Source of the DNA: Desulfoprunum benzoelyticum
GTDB taxonomy: Bacteria > Desulfobacterota > Desulfobulbia > Desulfobulbales > Desulfocapsaceae
Direction: 5' to 3'
Assembly (NCBI RefSeq): GCF_014201505.1
Contig: NZ_JACHEO010000003.1
Span: 124,001 to 188,000 of the forward strand
Length of the DNA: 64,000 nucleotides
Under the pieces are notes generated by a model. It was not told the DNA's origin and ran no database searches. It saw nothing but the letters and a program-made list of their open reading frames with translations. A program made the position numbers and the translations under genes. Shown one piece after another: positions 52,750-63,176 of this stretch (positions are counted from its first letter, which is position 1; each line of letters begins with the position of its first letter).

Positions 52750-53796
52750 ATGAAAAAAATCGTATGCATGATGGTGGTTCTGTGCTGCTGGGCGTCGGCC
52801 GCCTTCGGTGAAGAATGGGAGGGGATTCCCCTCCAGGCCAGGGAATATGTGGAGTTGCAGACCAGGACCATGAGCGGTCTGGGCATCGCCGAAGAGCCGG
52901 CGCGGCAGATGTTGACCCTGATGGTCCAGAACCGTTTCGAGAAGCGGACCATGGTCCAGGCCCAGCAGCTGGTGATGGCGGCCGCAAAAGCCGGACTACC
53001 CACCGAGCCGGTGATGAGCAAGGCGATGGAAGGCATGGCCAAGCAGGTCCCGGAACCGCAGATCATCGCGGCGATGGAAAGGGTGCAGCAGCGCCACGAG
53101 TATGCCAACCGCCTGGCGAAATCCCTGGTGACTGAGAAAAAGAATGTCGACGCGGCCAGCCTGGCCGTGGCCGACAGCCTGGCGGCGGGGATGCAGCCGG
53201 AGGATATCGAGACGGTCAAGACCCGGTTGCAGACCCGGACCCGGTTGCAGACCCGGACCCAGACCCGGACCAGGACGAATCAAGCCGAGGACGAGGCGCT
53301 GGTGGTGCAGACCATGGGGGCCGTACGCACCATGGCCAGGCTGGGGATCAACTCTCCGGAGGTTGCCGACATCGTCAACCAGGCGCTGAGCGATGATTAT
53401 ACTTCCAGTGATATGAGAGCTCTGGGCGATCAGCTGGCAAGCGATGGCGGCAAGCAGTCAGCGGCGGCGATCGCCGGCAGCCATGCCGACTCCAGCGGCA
53501 AGGGGAGCGACACCCAGCGGGGATCCGGTAGCGCTATCGGTTCGGCCAACACCGGTTCCGGCTCCAGCGGCAATTCCAGCGGCTCCAGCGGCTCCAGCGG
53601 CAGTTCCGGCTCCAGCGGCAATTCCAGCGGCTCCAGCGGCAATTCCAGCGGCTCCAGCGGCAGTTCCGGCAGCAGCGGCTCAAGCGGCAGCTCCGGCAGC
53701 TCCGGCAATTCCAGCGGCTCAAGCGGCTCCAGCGGCAGCTCCGGCTCCAGCGGCGGTTCCGGCTCCAGCGGCAATGGAGCGGGCGGTCAAAGGTAG
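52750..53796 (+). CDS. Exported protein with long Ser-Gly repeat tail
   Basis: 348 residues from the ATG at 52750 (GAGGAG upstream). A signal peptide ends A-A-F-G-E; the helical domain (~22-240) is homologous to that of the protein at 50556. It has an inserted T-R-T-R-L-Q-T-R-T-Q-T-R-T-R segment at ~160-176. From about residue 268 the protein is almost pure Ser/Gly with occasional Asn (S-G-S-S-G units, encoded mostly by GGCTCCAGC). Such tails are flexible, often surface-exposed linkers. No family is recognised. Confidence 0.8.
   Translation: MKKIVCMMVVLCCWASAAFGEEWEGIPLQAREYVELQTRTMSGLGIAEEPARQMLTLMVQNRFEKRTMVQAQQLVMAAAKAGLPTEPVMSKAMEGMAKQVPEPQIIAAMERVQQRHEYANRLAKSLVTEKKNVDAASLAVADSLAAGMQPEDIETVKTRLQTRTRLQTRTQTRTRTNQAEDEALVVQTMGAVRTMARLGINSPEVADIVNQALSDDYTSSDMRALGDQLASDGGKQSAAAIAGSHADSSGKGSDTQRGSGSAIGSANTGSGSSGNSSGSSGSSGSSGSSGNSSGSSGNSSGSSGSSGSSGSSGSSGSSGNSSGSSGSSGSSGSSGGSGSSGNGAGGQR
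53556..53780 (+). repeat. Coding GGC-TCC-AGC/GGC-AAT-TCC-AGC tandem repeats
   Basis: Short, nearly periodic 9-base units with 12-base variants encode the Ser-Gly tail of the protein at 52750. Their near identity at DNA level predicts length variation by slippage between strains. Confidence 0.8.
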
Positions 53797-53854
53797 AAAC
53801 AACTGCCCGGCGGCCGCCAGTCTCCGCCCCGGCATATCCACTTAGGGGACCTCA

Positions 53855-54166
53855 ATGTCGACGACAACCGTTTCCAGCAAACAGAAGACCGATACCGTCG
53901 GGTGCGGCAGCAGCTGTCGGTACTGGAACCGGAGCTCGTTCCGCTGCAATATGAGGCGTGAGGGGGTGTTCATCCCCCTCGCGCACGACATCACCACCTA
54001 TTGCCTGACCAATAATTTTACTTCCTGCCCTCGCTACATGGCCCCTGCGGTCCAGCGCCCGAGAAATTTACGGGTGAACGGCAGGGAGACAACCCGCCGT
54101 CACCCCTCAGGATCCGCTCTTCAAGTCATCCAGCAGCCGCTCCAGGCGGCCGCCCCCACGCCGTGA
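53855..54166 (+). CDS. Small Cys-containing hypothetical protein
   Basis: 103 residues from an ATG with AGGGGAC upstream. The first ~62 residues look like a true domain: V-G-C-G-S-S-C-R-Y-W-N, F-R-C-N-M-R-R-E-G-V-F-I-P and I-T-T-Y-C-L-T-N-N-F-T-S-C-P-R-Y-M, with five regularly placed Cys, suggesting a small metal-binding or PilZ-adjacent domain. The last 40 residues are Arg/Pro/Ala-rich and may be unconstrained. No family name can be given. Confidence 0.55.
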   Translation: MSTTTVSSKQKTDTVGCGSSCRYWNRSSFRCNMRREGVFIPLAHDITTYCLTNNFTSCPRYMAPAVQRPRNLRVNGRETTRRHPSGSALQVIQQPLQAAAPTP

Positions 54167-54278
54167 TTCAGCCCTGACCTTGACAGCCGGACGATGAAGA
54201 CCCGTCCGGGGGATGCGCAGGGGCACGACGCCCAGGCGAAGAATATCACCTCACCTACAATCTGGAAGGAGAAAAAAG

Positions 54279-54953
54279 ATGCGTTCCTTGAACAGAAACA
54301 GACGGGCTTTTCTGAAGGCCGCCTCCGTAACACTTGCCGGGGGATTGCTTGCCTCCAGGGCATCGCAGGCAGCCGCGGCCTTCCTGGCTTCGGCCGAAAC
54401 AAAAATCCTGACGGGGGAACCCCTGGACGCCACGGAAATCCATCATCTGGAATTTATCCGGGAGGAGGAAAAGCTGGCGCGCGACGTGTATATCGTCATG
54501 GCCGAAAAATGGGGCAATCCGATTTTCAGCCTGATTATCGAAAGCGAGCAGAGGCACATGGATGCCATGCTCAAGCTGCTGAATTATTTCGACATCGAGG
54601 ATCCGGTCCCTGATGATGGTGTCGGATCGTTCACCAACTCCTATATCGGCGGTCTGTTCACCACGCTGACCGAACGCGGCATAGCCTCGGAAGACGAGGC
54701 CCTTGCCGTGGGCGCCTTCATCGAGGAATACGACATCCTCGATATCTGGAAGGCGGTCGGTGAAACGGATGTCGATCACATCAACGAAGTGTACACCAAC
54801 CTCTACGAGGGCTCCTACAACCACCTGCGCGGGTACGTCTACAACTGGGAGAAGAACACCGGCAAGATTTATACGCCCCAGCTGATGGATCCAGAAGATT
54901 ATAAAGATTGCATCGGATTTGATACCCAGGCAAAGCAGAAGCAGAACGGGTAA
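54279..54953 (+). CDS. DUF2202 ferritin-like protein with Tat signal
   Basis: 224 residues from the ATG at 54279 (GGAAGGAGA upstream). The N terminus N-R-R-A-F-L-K followed by a hydrophobic stretch is a twin-arginine signal, so the protein is exported folded. The mature part is a four-helix ferritin-like domain of the DUF2202 type: E-I-H-H-L-E-F-I-R-E-E-E-K-L-A-R-D-V-Y, E-S-E-Q-R-H-M-D-A-M, and a repeated E-x-Y-D-I-x-D-I-W element. The Glu/His pattern fits a di-iron site. Function is unknown; Tat export agrees with a metal cofactor. Confidence 0.88.
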   Translation: MRSLNRNRRAFLKAASVTLAGGLLASRASQAAAAFLASAETKILTGEPLDATEIHHLEFIREEEKLARDVYIVMAEKWGNPIFSLIIESEQRHMDAMLKLLNYFDIEDPVPDDGVGSFTNSYIGGLFTTLTERGIASEDEALAVGAFIEEYDILDIWKAVGETDVDHINEVYTNLYEGSYNHLRGYVYNWEKNTGKIYTPQLMDPEDYKDCIGFDTQAKQKQNG

Positions 54954-55019
54954 GGGCTGAGCGGACTGTTCCGGCCCTCGCTGCCGGCCCCTCCGCCCCC
55001 GCGCCGTGCCAGGCCAGGA

Positions 55020-55470
55020 CCCGGCGCATCCGCTGCATGTTGCAGGGGCACACCATCCGCGAGGCCCCGGCCCGCAACAGTTTCGACTCGTTCTGCAGGT
55101 CGGCGGCCCGCGACAGCACGAAGATATCGGGTCTGAGCCCCTTGGCCGTCAGCGTGATGAAGACGTTGTCGTCGTCGCTGGACACCGCCGGTCGCCAGCC
55201 CCTTGGCGTCCATCAGACCGGCCTGCAGCAGGATATCATCGGCGGTCGCGTCGCCGACGCCCCTCCCGATTCGGCCGAAGCCGCATACGATGTCGTGTCC
55301 GGCCAGTTCAGCAAGGTGCTTGCCCAATTTTCGCCTCCCCAGGAGCTTGTACAGTTCCCCTTCGATAATGACCTTGGCTGTCTGACCCAGGATATAGGTC
55401 AGCAAGCTGATTCCCGAAACGATGATGACGGTGATGACCCTGCCGGGCAAGGGTTTCGACGGCCTGGGCC
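55020..55470 (-). pseudogene. Remnant of potassium channel with TrkA-N (RCK) domain
   Basis: On the minus strand one frame gives P-G-R-V-I-T-V-I-I-V-S-G-I-S-L-L-T-Y-I-L-G-Q and H-D-I-V-C-G-F-G-R-I-G-R, i.e. the last membrane helix and the first RCK strand of a K+ channel. Around 55190-55200 the frame must shift by one base to continue with S-S-D-D-D-N-V-F-I-T-L-T-A-K and L-R-A-G-A-S-R-M-V-C-P. The pore helices upstream and the C terminus downstream are missing. It is a decayed gene. Confidence 0.7.
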
Positions 55471-55483
55471 CGCGGCTGGGACC

Positions 55484-55710
55484 TCAGTTCTGCAGCATCT
55501 GATCCCTCGAGGTGAAGGAGATGCCGAACTGCGACTGGGTGCCGATCATGACGGTCTCGACGATCGGCGGGTTGGCGGGGGCCGCGGCCTGCCATTTGAC
55601 GATGAAATTGGCGCCCGAGCCTCCGGAACTGTCGTCCTGGGGGATGACGGACGCCGCTGAAAGCTGTTGACGCCGCTCGACCTGAAAGCTACAATCCGGC
55701 CGCAGCTACA
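55484..55710 (-). pseudogene. Unidentified 3' gene fragment
   Basis: A minus-strand frame open from ~55710 to a TGA at 55484-55486 reads [20 protein letters not shown] and then [19 protein letters not shown]. It has coding character but no start codon, and I do not recognise the family. It abuts the K+ channel remnant, so the whole 55.0-55.8 kb stretch seems to be decaying DNA. Confidence 0.35.
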
Positions 55711-55850
55711 ATACGATCGATTCTCGACCGGGAACACATCGCCCTTCCGTCCGCCTCCCCGACCCGGGATGCGGGACTGCGACCGAATCACAGCTTTTTT
55801 CGATTTTTCATTGCGTTACTTCGAATACTTCATCCTGGCTAAGAGGTTAG

Positions 55851-57470
55851 ATGAAAGAGATAGAAACTATCAGAACCATGCTGGCGCGCAACCTTCGGTC
55901 CGGCGGAGACAGACCGGCCATCATCGCAGGCGGCAGGCGGCTGACCTTCCGGGAATTGACGGACCGGACCAACAGAATCGGCAACGCCTTGCTGAACCTG
56001 GGCCTCGTCAAGGGCGATCGGGTAGCGGTCCTGAGCCGCAACAGCCTGGAAAGCGCCGAATCGTACTTCAGCATTCCCAATGCCGGGCTGGTCCTGGTCA
56101 TGGTCAACTTCAGGCTCGCCCCCGGCAACATCCTGGAAATCCTCCGCGATTCCCAGACCAAGATCCTGATAGTGACCGAACAATACGTCGGCCATCTGAA
56201 GCAAATCCGCGACGCCCTCACTTTTGTGAAACATATCGTTTACATAGGCGACAAGACCGGGATACCTGAAGACTGGCTGCATTATGAGACCCTGATTGCG
56301 AACGCCACTGCCGATGAACCCGAGGTGCAGATCAACGCCGACGACCTGGCGGCGCTGATGTATACGAGCGGCACGACGGGCGAGCCGAAGGGCTGCATGG
56401 CCACGCATCGCAATTTCTATCATGTCGGCAGGAGCATGGCGCATGAGCTGCAGATGCAGGAGGGTGATGTCGGCATCGTCCCCGTCGCGATGTTTCATGT
56501 CTCCGGCGTAGTGATTCTGCTGTGCGGCATCTACAGCGGCACCGCCTCGGTCATTATGCCGCGCTGGGATACGGAAGAATTCATGGCGCTTGTCGAAAAA
56601 CACAGGGTGACGATGGGCCTGCTGGCCACCCCCATGCTGCGGTTTTTCGTCGACCATCCCAACAGCGGCGAATACGACCTCAGCAGCCTCAGGAAGCTGA
56701 TGTTTGCCGGCGCGCCCGTCTCCGCCGTGGTCTTCAGGAAGGCCATCGACCAATTCGGCAATATCTTCATCCACGCTTTCGGGACGACCGAAACGATGGG
56801 CTCGGCGACCATTTTGAGAACCGAGGAGGTCGCTCAGGCGCTGGCCGAAGGAAGGACCGAAATTCTCGGCTCCTGCGGCAAAACCTATTGCGACATGGAA
56901 ACCGAGGTCGTCGACGAGCAAGACCAACCCGTGCGCCCGGACGCCATCGGCGAGATCCGCATCCGCGGGACGGGGATGACGCGCGGGTACTGGAACAGGG
57001 AGGCGGAAACACGGGAGGTCTTCAGGAATGGCTGGTACTATTCGGGCGACCTGGGCACGGTCGACGCGTACGGCTACATCCAGATCAACGGCAGAAAAAC
57101 GGAAATGATCATCACCGGTGGCGAAAATGTCTTTCCGGCCGAGATCGAGAATGCCCTGTACCAGCACCCGGCGGTCGCCGAGGTTGCCGTCATCGGCATT
57201 CAGGATCAGAAATGGGGCGAGGCGGTCACGGCCTTCGTGGTCAAGAAACCAGGGGCGCAGGTCAGCGAGGAGGAGCTCAAGGCCTTCTGCTCCAGGGTAC
57301 TTGCACGCTACAAGGTGCCGCGAAAAATTTTATGGGTGGAGAACCTGCCCACCAGCACCAGCGGTAAGCTCTTGAAAAACAAGCTCAAGGTCCAGTATGT
57401 CCGGCGCCAGTTCCAGCAGGCCCGCAGCTATTTCGCCAAACGGTCGTTTGCCGTTTCGGAGGATGATTGA
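55851..57470 (+). CDS. AMP-forming acyl-CoA synthetase (acyl-adenylate ligase)
   Basis: 539 residues, full length. ATP-binding loop Y-T-S-G-T-T-G-E-P-K-G (near 175), A-F-G-T-T-E motif (near 305), Y-Y-S-G-D-L-G (near 398), and the C-terminal G-R-K-T-E-M-I-I-T-G-G-E-N-V-F-P-A-E-I-E with the late catalytic Lys in T-S-T-S-G-K-L-L-K. It activates a carboxylic acid via acyl-AMP to the CoA ester; chain length or aromatic preference cannot be read. It is unlinked to other fatty-acid genes here. Confidence 0.92.
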   Translation: MKEIETIRTMLARNLRSGGDRPAIIAGGRRLTFRELTDRTNRIGNALLNLGLVKGDRVAVLSRNSLESAESYFSIPNAGLVLVMVNFRLAPGNILEILRDSQTKILIVTEQYVGHLKQIRDALTFVKHIVYIGDKTGIPEDWLHYETLIANATADEPEVQINADDLAALMYTSGTTGEPKGCMATHRNFYHVGRSMAHELQMQEGDVGIVPVAMFHVSGVVILLCGIYSGTASVIMPRWDTEEFMALVEKHRVTMGLLATPMLRFFVDHPNSGEYDLSSLRKLMFAGAPVSAVVFRKAIDQFGNIFIHAFGTTETMGSATILRTEEVAQALAEGRTEILGSCGKTYCDMETEVVDEQDQPVRPDAIGEIRIRGTGMTRGYWNREAETREVFRNGWYYSGDLGTVDAYGYIQINGRKTEMIITGGENVFPAEIENALYQHPAVAEVAVIGIQDQKWGEAVTAFVVKKPGAQVSEEELKAFCSRVLARYKVPRKILWVENLPTSTSGKLLKNKLKVQYVRRQFQQARSYFAKRSFAVSEDD

Positions 57471-57503
57471 CGCGCTCCGGCCGTCGCCGGGAGGGAAATG
57501 ATC

Positions 57504-57529
57504 GCGTCCGGCACCTCTGTGCCGGACGC
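57504..57529. terminator. Bidirectional terminator-like hairpin
   Basis: Perfect 11-bp stem GCGTCCGGCAC (57504-57514) / GTGCCGGACGC (57519-57529) with a CTCT loop, between the convergent CoA-ligase and coiled-coil genes. No T-run on the plus strand. Confidence 0.65.
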
Positions 57530-57555
57530 TACGCTCTGTCAGGCAGGAGCCGTCA

Positions 57556-57822
57556 TCAATCCGACAGCCGCTTGGTGATGCGGTGGTAGGTGTCCTTCAG
57601 TTCCTCGCCGACGACCTTCGCCTTGGCGATGTACTCCTCCGAGGTCTCGGCGGCATCATCGGCGATCTCGGCGGCCTTGGTCTTGACCTGGGCCCATTTT
57701 TTCTCCGCCTCCGCGAATTCCTCCTTCATCTCCATCGAGGCCAGGTGCATCTTGAGATTGATCTGATCCCGTTCCATTCTCAGCTTGTCCATCAGTTTGT
57801 CGAACTCTTCCCTCAATTCCAT
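57556..57822 (-). CDS. Small coiled-coil protein
   Basis: 88 residues, almost wholly charged helix (M-E-L-R-E-E-F-D-K-L-M-D-K-L-R, E-E-F-A-E-A-E-K-K-W-A-Q-V-K). The heptad pattern fits a coiled coil. A GAAGGGGTGAACC ribosome site precedes the ATG. No membrane segment or signal; family unknown. Confidence 0.75.
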   Translation of the reverse strand: MELREEFDKLMDKLRMERDQINLKMHLASMEMKEEFAEAEKKWAQVKTKAAEIADDAAETSEEYIAKAKVVGEELKDTYHRITKRLSD

Positions 57823-57999
57823 GGTTCACCCCTTCGTTGAGATTCACTTGCAACCGCTGCCGCCGAGGCCTCCACTGCCCCGCAGTGCCGCCTGACAATG
57901 GCAAACTCCTCTTTACAGTTGTCACTGTTTTCGGGCCCGTCAACCTTCAACCGACGGCAGGCAATGACGCCGCGGAGCGCGGCGCGTCACGCTCGCCCA

Positions 58000-58404
58000 T
58001 CATTGCGCCGGGGTTCCGGCAAACACCCCCTTCAGCCAGCGCCAGAACCGCTGCAGTGGTGTCCCCCGCCGCAGGCGGTGGATTTCCTCCCGCCGTTTTT
58101 CGATGGCGATGATCTCCGCCGGGGTGAAATCCTTGCGGAACAGATTCTCGTCGGCCTCGGCGTCGAGCCGCTTCAGGACATCGCCGCCGAAGGAGACGAC
58201 CGTCACCTCGATCTCCTCCCAGCCCAGGTTGCAGCAGGCCGCCAGCCGCCGATAGCCGGCCACCAGGCGATTGTTCTCGTCGATGACGACCGGGTTGAGC
58301 AGGCCGACGTTGGCGATCGATTTCTCCAGGGCCGCGATATCCCCGGTATCCTTGCGGATCCGCGCCCCCTCCTCCACGACGATCTCACTGATCGCTTTTT
58401 TCAT
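58000..58404 (-). CDS. ParB/Sulfiredoxin-like (ParB N-terminal) domain protein
   Basis: 134 residues from the ATG at 58404 (GGAGGGGGTGGAG upstream). It contains a single ParB-type nuclease/CTPase fold: R-K-D-T-G-D-I-A-A-L-E-K-S-I-A-N-V-G-L-L-N-P-V-V-I-D, then L-V-A-G-Y-R-R-L-A-A-C (box II G-x-R-R-x-x-A). No KorB/HTH DNA-binding domain follows, so it is not a complete chromosome-partitioning ParB. The C-terminal 30 residues are basic. Possible roles range from regulator to enzyme; none can be chosen. Confidence 0.8.
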   Translation of the reverse strand: MKKAISEIVVEEGARIRKDTGDIAALEKSIANVGLLNPVVIDENNRLVAGYRRLAACCNLGWEEIEVTVVSFGGDVLKRLDAEADENLFRKDFTPAEIIAIEKRREEIHRLRRGTPLQRFWRWLKGVFAGTPAQ

Positions 58405-60087
<1,683 letters not shown>

Positions 60088-60103
60088 TCACCGCCCAAGC
60101 GCA

Positions 60104-60133
60104 ACGGGCCGGACTGCACGCAGGACGGCCCGT
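60104..60133. terminator. Hairpin between convergent gdhA and PEP-binding gene
   Basis: Perfect 8-bp stem ACGGGCCG (60104-60111) with CGGCCCGT (60126-60133), 14-base loop, no T-run. Likely shared terminator. Confidence 0.5.
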
Positions 60134-60139
60134 CTACGT

Positions 60140-62755
60140 TCAGGCAATTTCCTTTCTTTCGTCATCGAGCGCCAGGTAACAGAGCACTTTCCGATGCTCG
60201 ACATCGGACTGGATTCTCAGCCGCTCGTCTTTCGTCTCCGCTACCCGGACCACATGCGCGAAGCGCTCGCCTTCCGGCACCAGGGCGCTGAGCATGTTGG
60301 GACGGGATCTGATCCAGTCAAGATCGCATTCCACTTCAGGATCTTCGGGATACACGGCGAGATAGACAATCCCGGTCTCCACCAGGTCATGAAAAAAATG
60401 GGTCCCGAAGGACAGGTCCGGCACCAGGCTGCCGGTGCTGTGGCTGATCTCGGCAATGACCGTGACGTGGTTGATCTCGGAGAACGTCACGGGAACGCCC
60501 ATCGCCGGGGTGCAGGTTCCCCATCGCCCCGGCCCCATCAGCAGGACGGAACCGCCATTGCCGGCGGCAATGGCCTTGTTGAGCTTGCCGATCAGGCGGG
60601 CGACGGCGTATTTTTCCTGCACTGACAGATCGCCATACTGTTCCGGGTCGACAAAGATGATCCGGGTGACCTCCTTCGAGATCGCGGCGCCGATCGCATT
60701 GCCTTCCACGCGCAGAATCGTTCTCCCGATCTCACGCGGATCCGGCAGGGGGTCGTTCGGACCCGATCCCATCGCCTTGAACGGCCGGCATTGCAGCAGG
60801 TTGATCTTCAAATCCCCCTTCTGATCGAAGTTGACGGTGAACTCGATCTCCACCGGGTGGTCGTAGGTCTGCTCCAGCCGCGCGAACATCCTCCGCATCA
60901 GGTCGACAAACGGCGTTTCGGAGAGAAAGGGATCGAACGTCAGGATCCGATAGTCCTTGACCGGCCGCCCCATCTCCCGCATGGCATCGACCGCCTCCGT
61001 GTCCCTGATTCCCATGAGATCGAATTTTTCCGGCGTGCCTTTCTCCAGGGCCTCGACGAGGGTGACGGTTTCGATCTGGTTGTTTTCCAGATTCAGAAGA
61101 TCGACATAATGCTGGGAATACTTGCGGATATCGTTGAGGCCGACAAGCGGTTTGGCGAGGGGATCGTCGATGGCCAGAATCCGCGGATAGTCATGTTCAA
61201 CACGGTTGACGGCCCGTGTCCCGAGCCCGAAGACGAGGCGGACCATGCCCTCCTGGGGATCCATCCCCTTTTTCCAGACGAAGGGGTTGCGGGACAGGCC
61301 GACGCCGGCCAGATCGGGGAAGAAGTAGGACGTCCGGTAGGAACCGGAGACCCGCATGACGAGGATCGCCATCTGCTCATCCGACTGATCGAGTCCCCGC
61401 TGCAACCGGTAGGTCAGCGCGTCTTCGCTCATGGTGCAGGCGAAAATGCGGAGCACCGCCTTTTCGAAGCTTTCGTAGCGCTGTTTCGGGCTCTCCTGGT
61501 TGACGCAGAAGAAGCTGTCGTATTTGCCGGCGAAGGCGCTGCCGAAGGCGTCCTCGAGCAGGCTGCTGGAACGGACGATGCTCGGCGATTGACCGAAGTA
61601 CTCCAGCATCAGCTTGAAACGTTCGACAATCTCTTCGGGGAACACCCCGTTTTCCATTTTTTCCTTCAGCTCCATGGCCTTGGGAAAGTAGCCCTCCCGG
61701 GTTTTATGCTCCATGAAGGTCTGCCACCAGCCGTTCTGGACGATATAGGAATAAAAGACATCGGAGCCGATGTAAAAGGAATCGTGGTGTTCCAGGGTAT
61801 TCCCCCAGGTGTCCGGATCGTCTTTCATCAGGATCTTGCGGGCCAGCAGCATGCCCACGGACTTGCCGCCGATAAAACCCGTGCCGATCAGGCGGTCCTT
61901 GATGCTCAGCATGTCCTCGAGGGTGAAATGGCTGCGGATCAGGGCCAGGAGTCGCTCGTCCCGCGTCAGCATCAGCCGGCTCAGCTGCTGGATCAGATCT
62001 TTCCTTTCCGCCTCGGCGGCGTCGGATTGCAGCAGACGCCTGGCCTCCATGAACAACCGATCCCAGTAATCGAGGTGGCGATGGGCCCCGGTCGTATCAT
62101 AGTGGGAAAGGCGGGAGAAAAGCTGTGCCGCCTCGACACTGTTGATGACCGGCACCAGCCGGCGTTTTTCCTTGATGTGGGGTAAAAACATCGTCGGCGA
62201 ATAGCGGCGCTCCACCTTGAGGGGATGGATACAGAGCTTGCCGTCGGCATTGTAGACGTCGATCAGGACCTGGGTCGTCTCCCGGATCCTGGCGATCGAC
62301 TTGAACGAGTGGCTGTTTCTGAGGATGGCGAAATAGGCGATGGTGTTGAGCTGGAACAGGTAGGGGCAGGTGATGACGAAAAAATCGCCGATCATCAGGT
62401 CGGTGGCCCAGATATGCAGCAGGTCGGAGAGGAGGTCGAAGACATACAGCACATCCCGTCCTTCCCTGGTGATGATACTGTGGACCTCGCGGGAAAACGA
62501 CTCGAAACTGTTTCCGGTCTCCAGCCGGTAGATCATGAGGTTGGGACGCTCGTCCAGGATCGGCATATGCCGGCCGAAGCGGATGTACACGACCCGTTCG
62601 TTTCTGGACAAGGCGCTGTTGACAAAAGGCAGGACCAGCCGCTGGTAGTCGTCGATGCTGTCGACCTGCCAGACGACATTGTCCCCCCAGCGCAGGTGAT
62701 CGATGATATGGTCCAGGCTGTCCCAGCCAGTGGAGACATGGGTGTGATATCGCAT
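60140..62755 (-). CDS. PEP/pyruvate-binding domain protein with RecA/KaiC-like N terminus
   Basis: 871 residues from the ATG at 62753-62755 (AGAGGA upstream); a GTG six codons earlier is in frame. Residues ~1-190 resemble a KaiC/RadA-type ATPase lacking the P-loop lysine (G-W-D-S-L-D-H-I-I-D-H-L-R-W-G-D-N-V-V-W-Q-V-D). Residues ~290-690 form a PPDK/PEP-synthase N-terminal ATP-grasp domain (G-G-K-S-V-G-M-L-L, S-I-V-R-S-S-S-L-L-E-D, F-A-G-K-Y-D-S-F). The phosphohistidine and PEP-binding domains of true PEP synthase are missing, so it cannot by itself interconvert pyruvate and PEP. Function unknown; a regulatory or partner-dependent phosphotransfer role is possible. Confidence 0.85.
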   Translation of the reverse strand: MRYHTHVSTGWDSLDHIIDHLRWGDNVVWQVDSIDDYQRLVLPFVNSALSRNERVVYIRFGRHMPILDERPNLMIYRLETGNSFESFSREVHSIITREGRDVLYVFDLLSDLLHIWATDLMIGDFFVITCPYLFQLNTIAYFAILRNSHSFKSIARIRETTQVLIDVYNADGKLCIHPLKVERRYSPTMFLPHIKEKRRLVPVINSVEAAQLFSRLSHYDTTGAHRHLDYWDRLFMEARRLLQSDAAEAERKDLIQQLSRLMLTRDERLLALIRSHFTLEDMLSIKDRLIGTGFIGGKSVGMLLARKILMKDDPDTWGNTLEHHDSFYIGSDVFYSYIVQNGWWQTFMEHKTREGYFPKAMELKEKMENGVFPEEIVERFKLMLEYFGQSPSIVRSSSLLEDAFGSAFAGKYDSFFCVNQESPKQRYESFEKAVLRIFACTMSEDALTYRLQRGLDQSDEQMAILVMRVSGSYRTSYFFPDLAGVGLSRNPFVWKKGMDPQEGMVRLVFGLGTRAVNRVEHDYPRILAIDDPLAKPLVGLNDIRKYSQHYVDLLNLENNQIETVTLVEALEKGTPEKFDLMGIRDTEAVDAMREMGRPVKDYRILTFDPFLSETPFVDLMRRMFARLEQTYDHPVEIEFTVNFDQKGDLKINLLQCRPFKAMGSGPNDPLPDPREIGRTILRVEGNAIGAAISKEVTRIIFVDPEQYGDLSVQEKYAVARLIGKLNKAIAAGNGGSVLLMGPGRWGTCTPAMGVPVTFSEINHVTVIAEISHSTGSLVPDLSFGTHFFHDLVETGIVYLAVYPEDPEVECDLDWIRSRPNMLSALVPEGERFAHVVRVAETKDERLRIQSDVEHRKVLCYLALDDERKEIA

Positions 62756-63176
62756 AGGGATGTATCCTCTCACGTGATTCCCGCCACCGCTACAGGAAAT
62801 GATACAATAATGGAATATACGACGGTCCTGGTGTATCTCTTTTTGTTCATTCTGGCGTCACTGTCCCACCTGAGCCGCAATCGGCCTGGCGGCTGCAGGC
62901 CCGGCCTGATCTGCGGACCGGAGAAAGCTGCGGACTGCGAGGCGGCGCGCCGCGGAATGCCCGGGGGCGGCGCGAACATCGTGTCGGGCGGGAATGGAAA
63001 ATTGAGGCCCCTGTCAATTTGATACCATAAACCCGACGGGGCTTCAATGGAGGCCGCGCGATCGCCGCGAAGGCCCGGGGACCAGGTCGTCGGGCAGATC
63101 GCGCGGGCGAGGACCGCCGTCCCCCTTGCGGGCCGCACACCTCCGTCGGCCCGGAAAGGGAACAGGCGCAGACGGC
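62756..63176. other. Intergenic region with one doubtful small ORF
   Basis: About 420 GC-rich bases between the PEP-binding gene and the glutamate synthase 3' end. A plus-strand ATG at 62812 opens a 70-codon frame ending at 63022 with one hydrophobic stretch (V-L-V-Y-L-F-L-F-I-L-A-S-L) but a poorly placed ribosome site; I leave it uncalled. No RNA gene seen. Confidence 0.35.

Noticed and set aside
53556-53780. Short tandem repeats considered as a CRISPR array
   Set aside because: Units are 9-12 bases without spacers and lie in frame within a coding sequence for a Ser-Gly tail.
62812-63022. 70-codon ORF with one hydrophobic segment
   Set aside because: Ribosome site is too far from the ATG and the second half is unstructured GC-rich sequence; not enough support for a gene.
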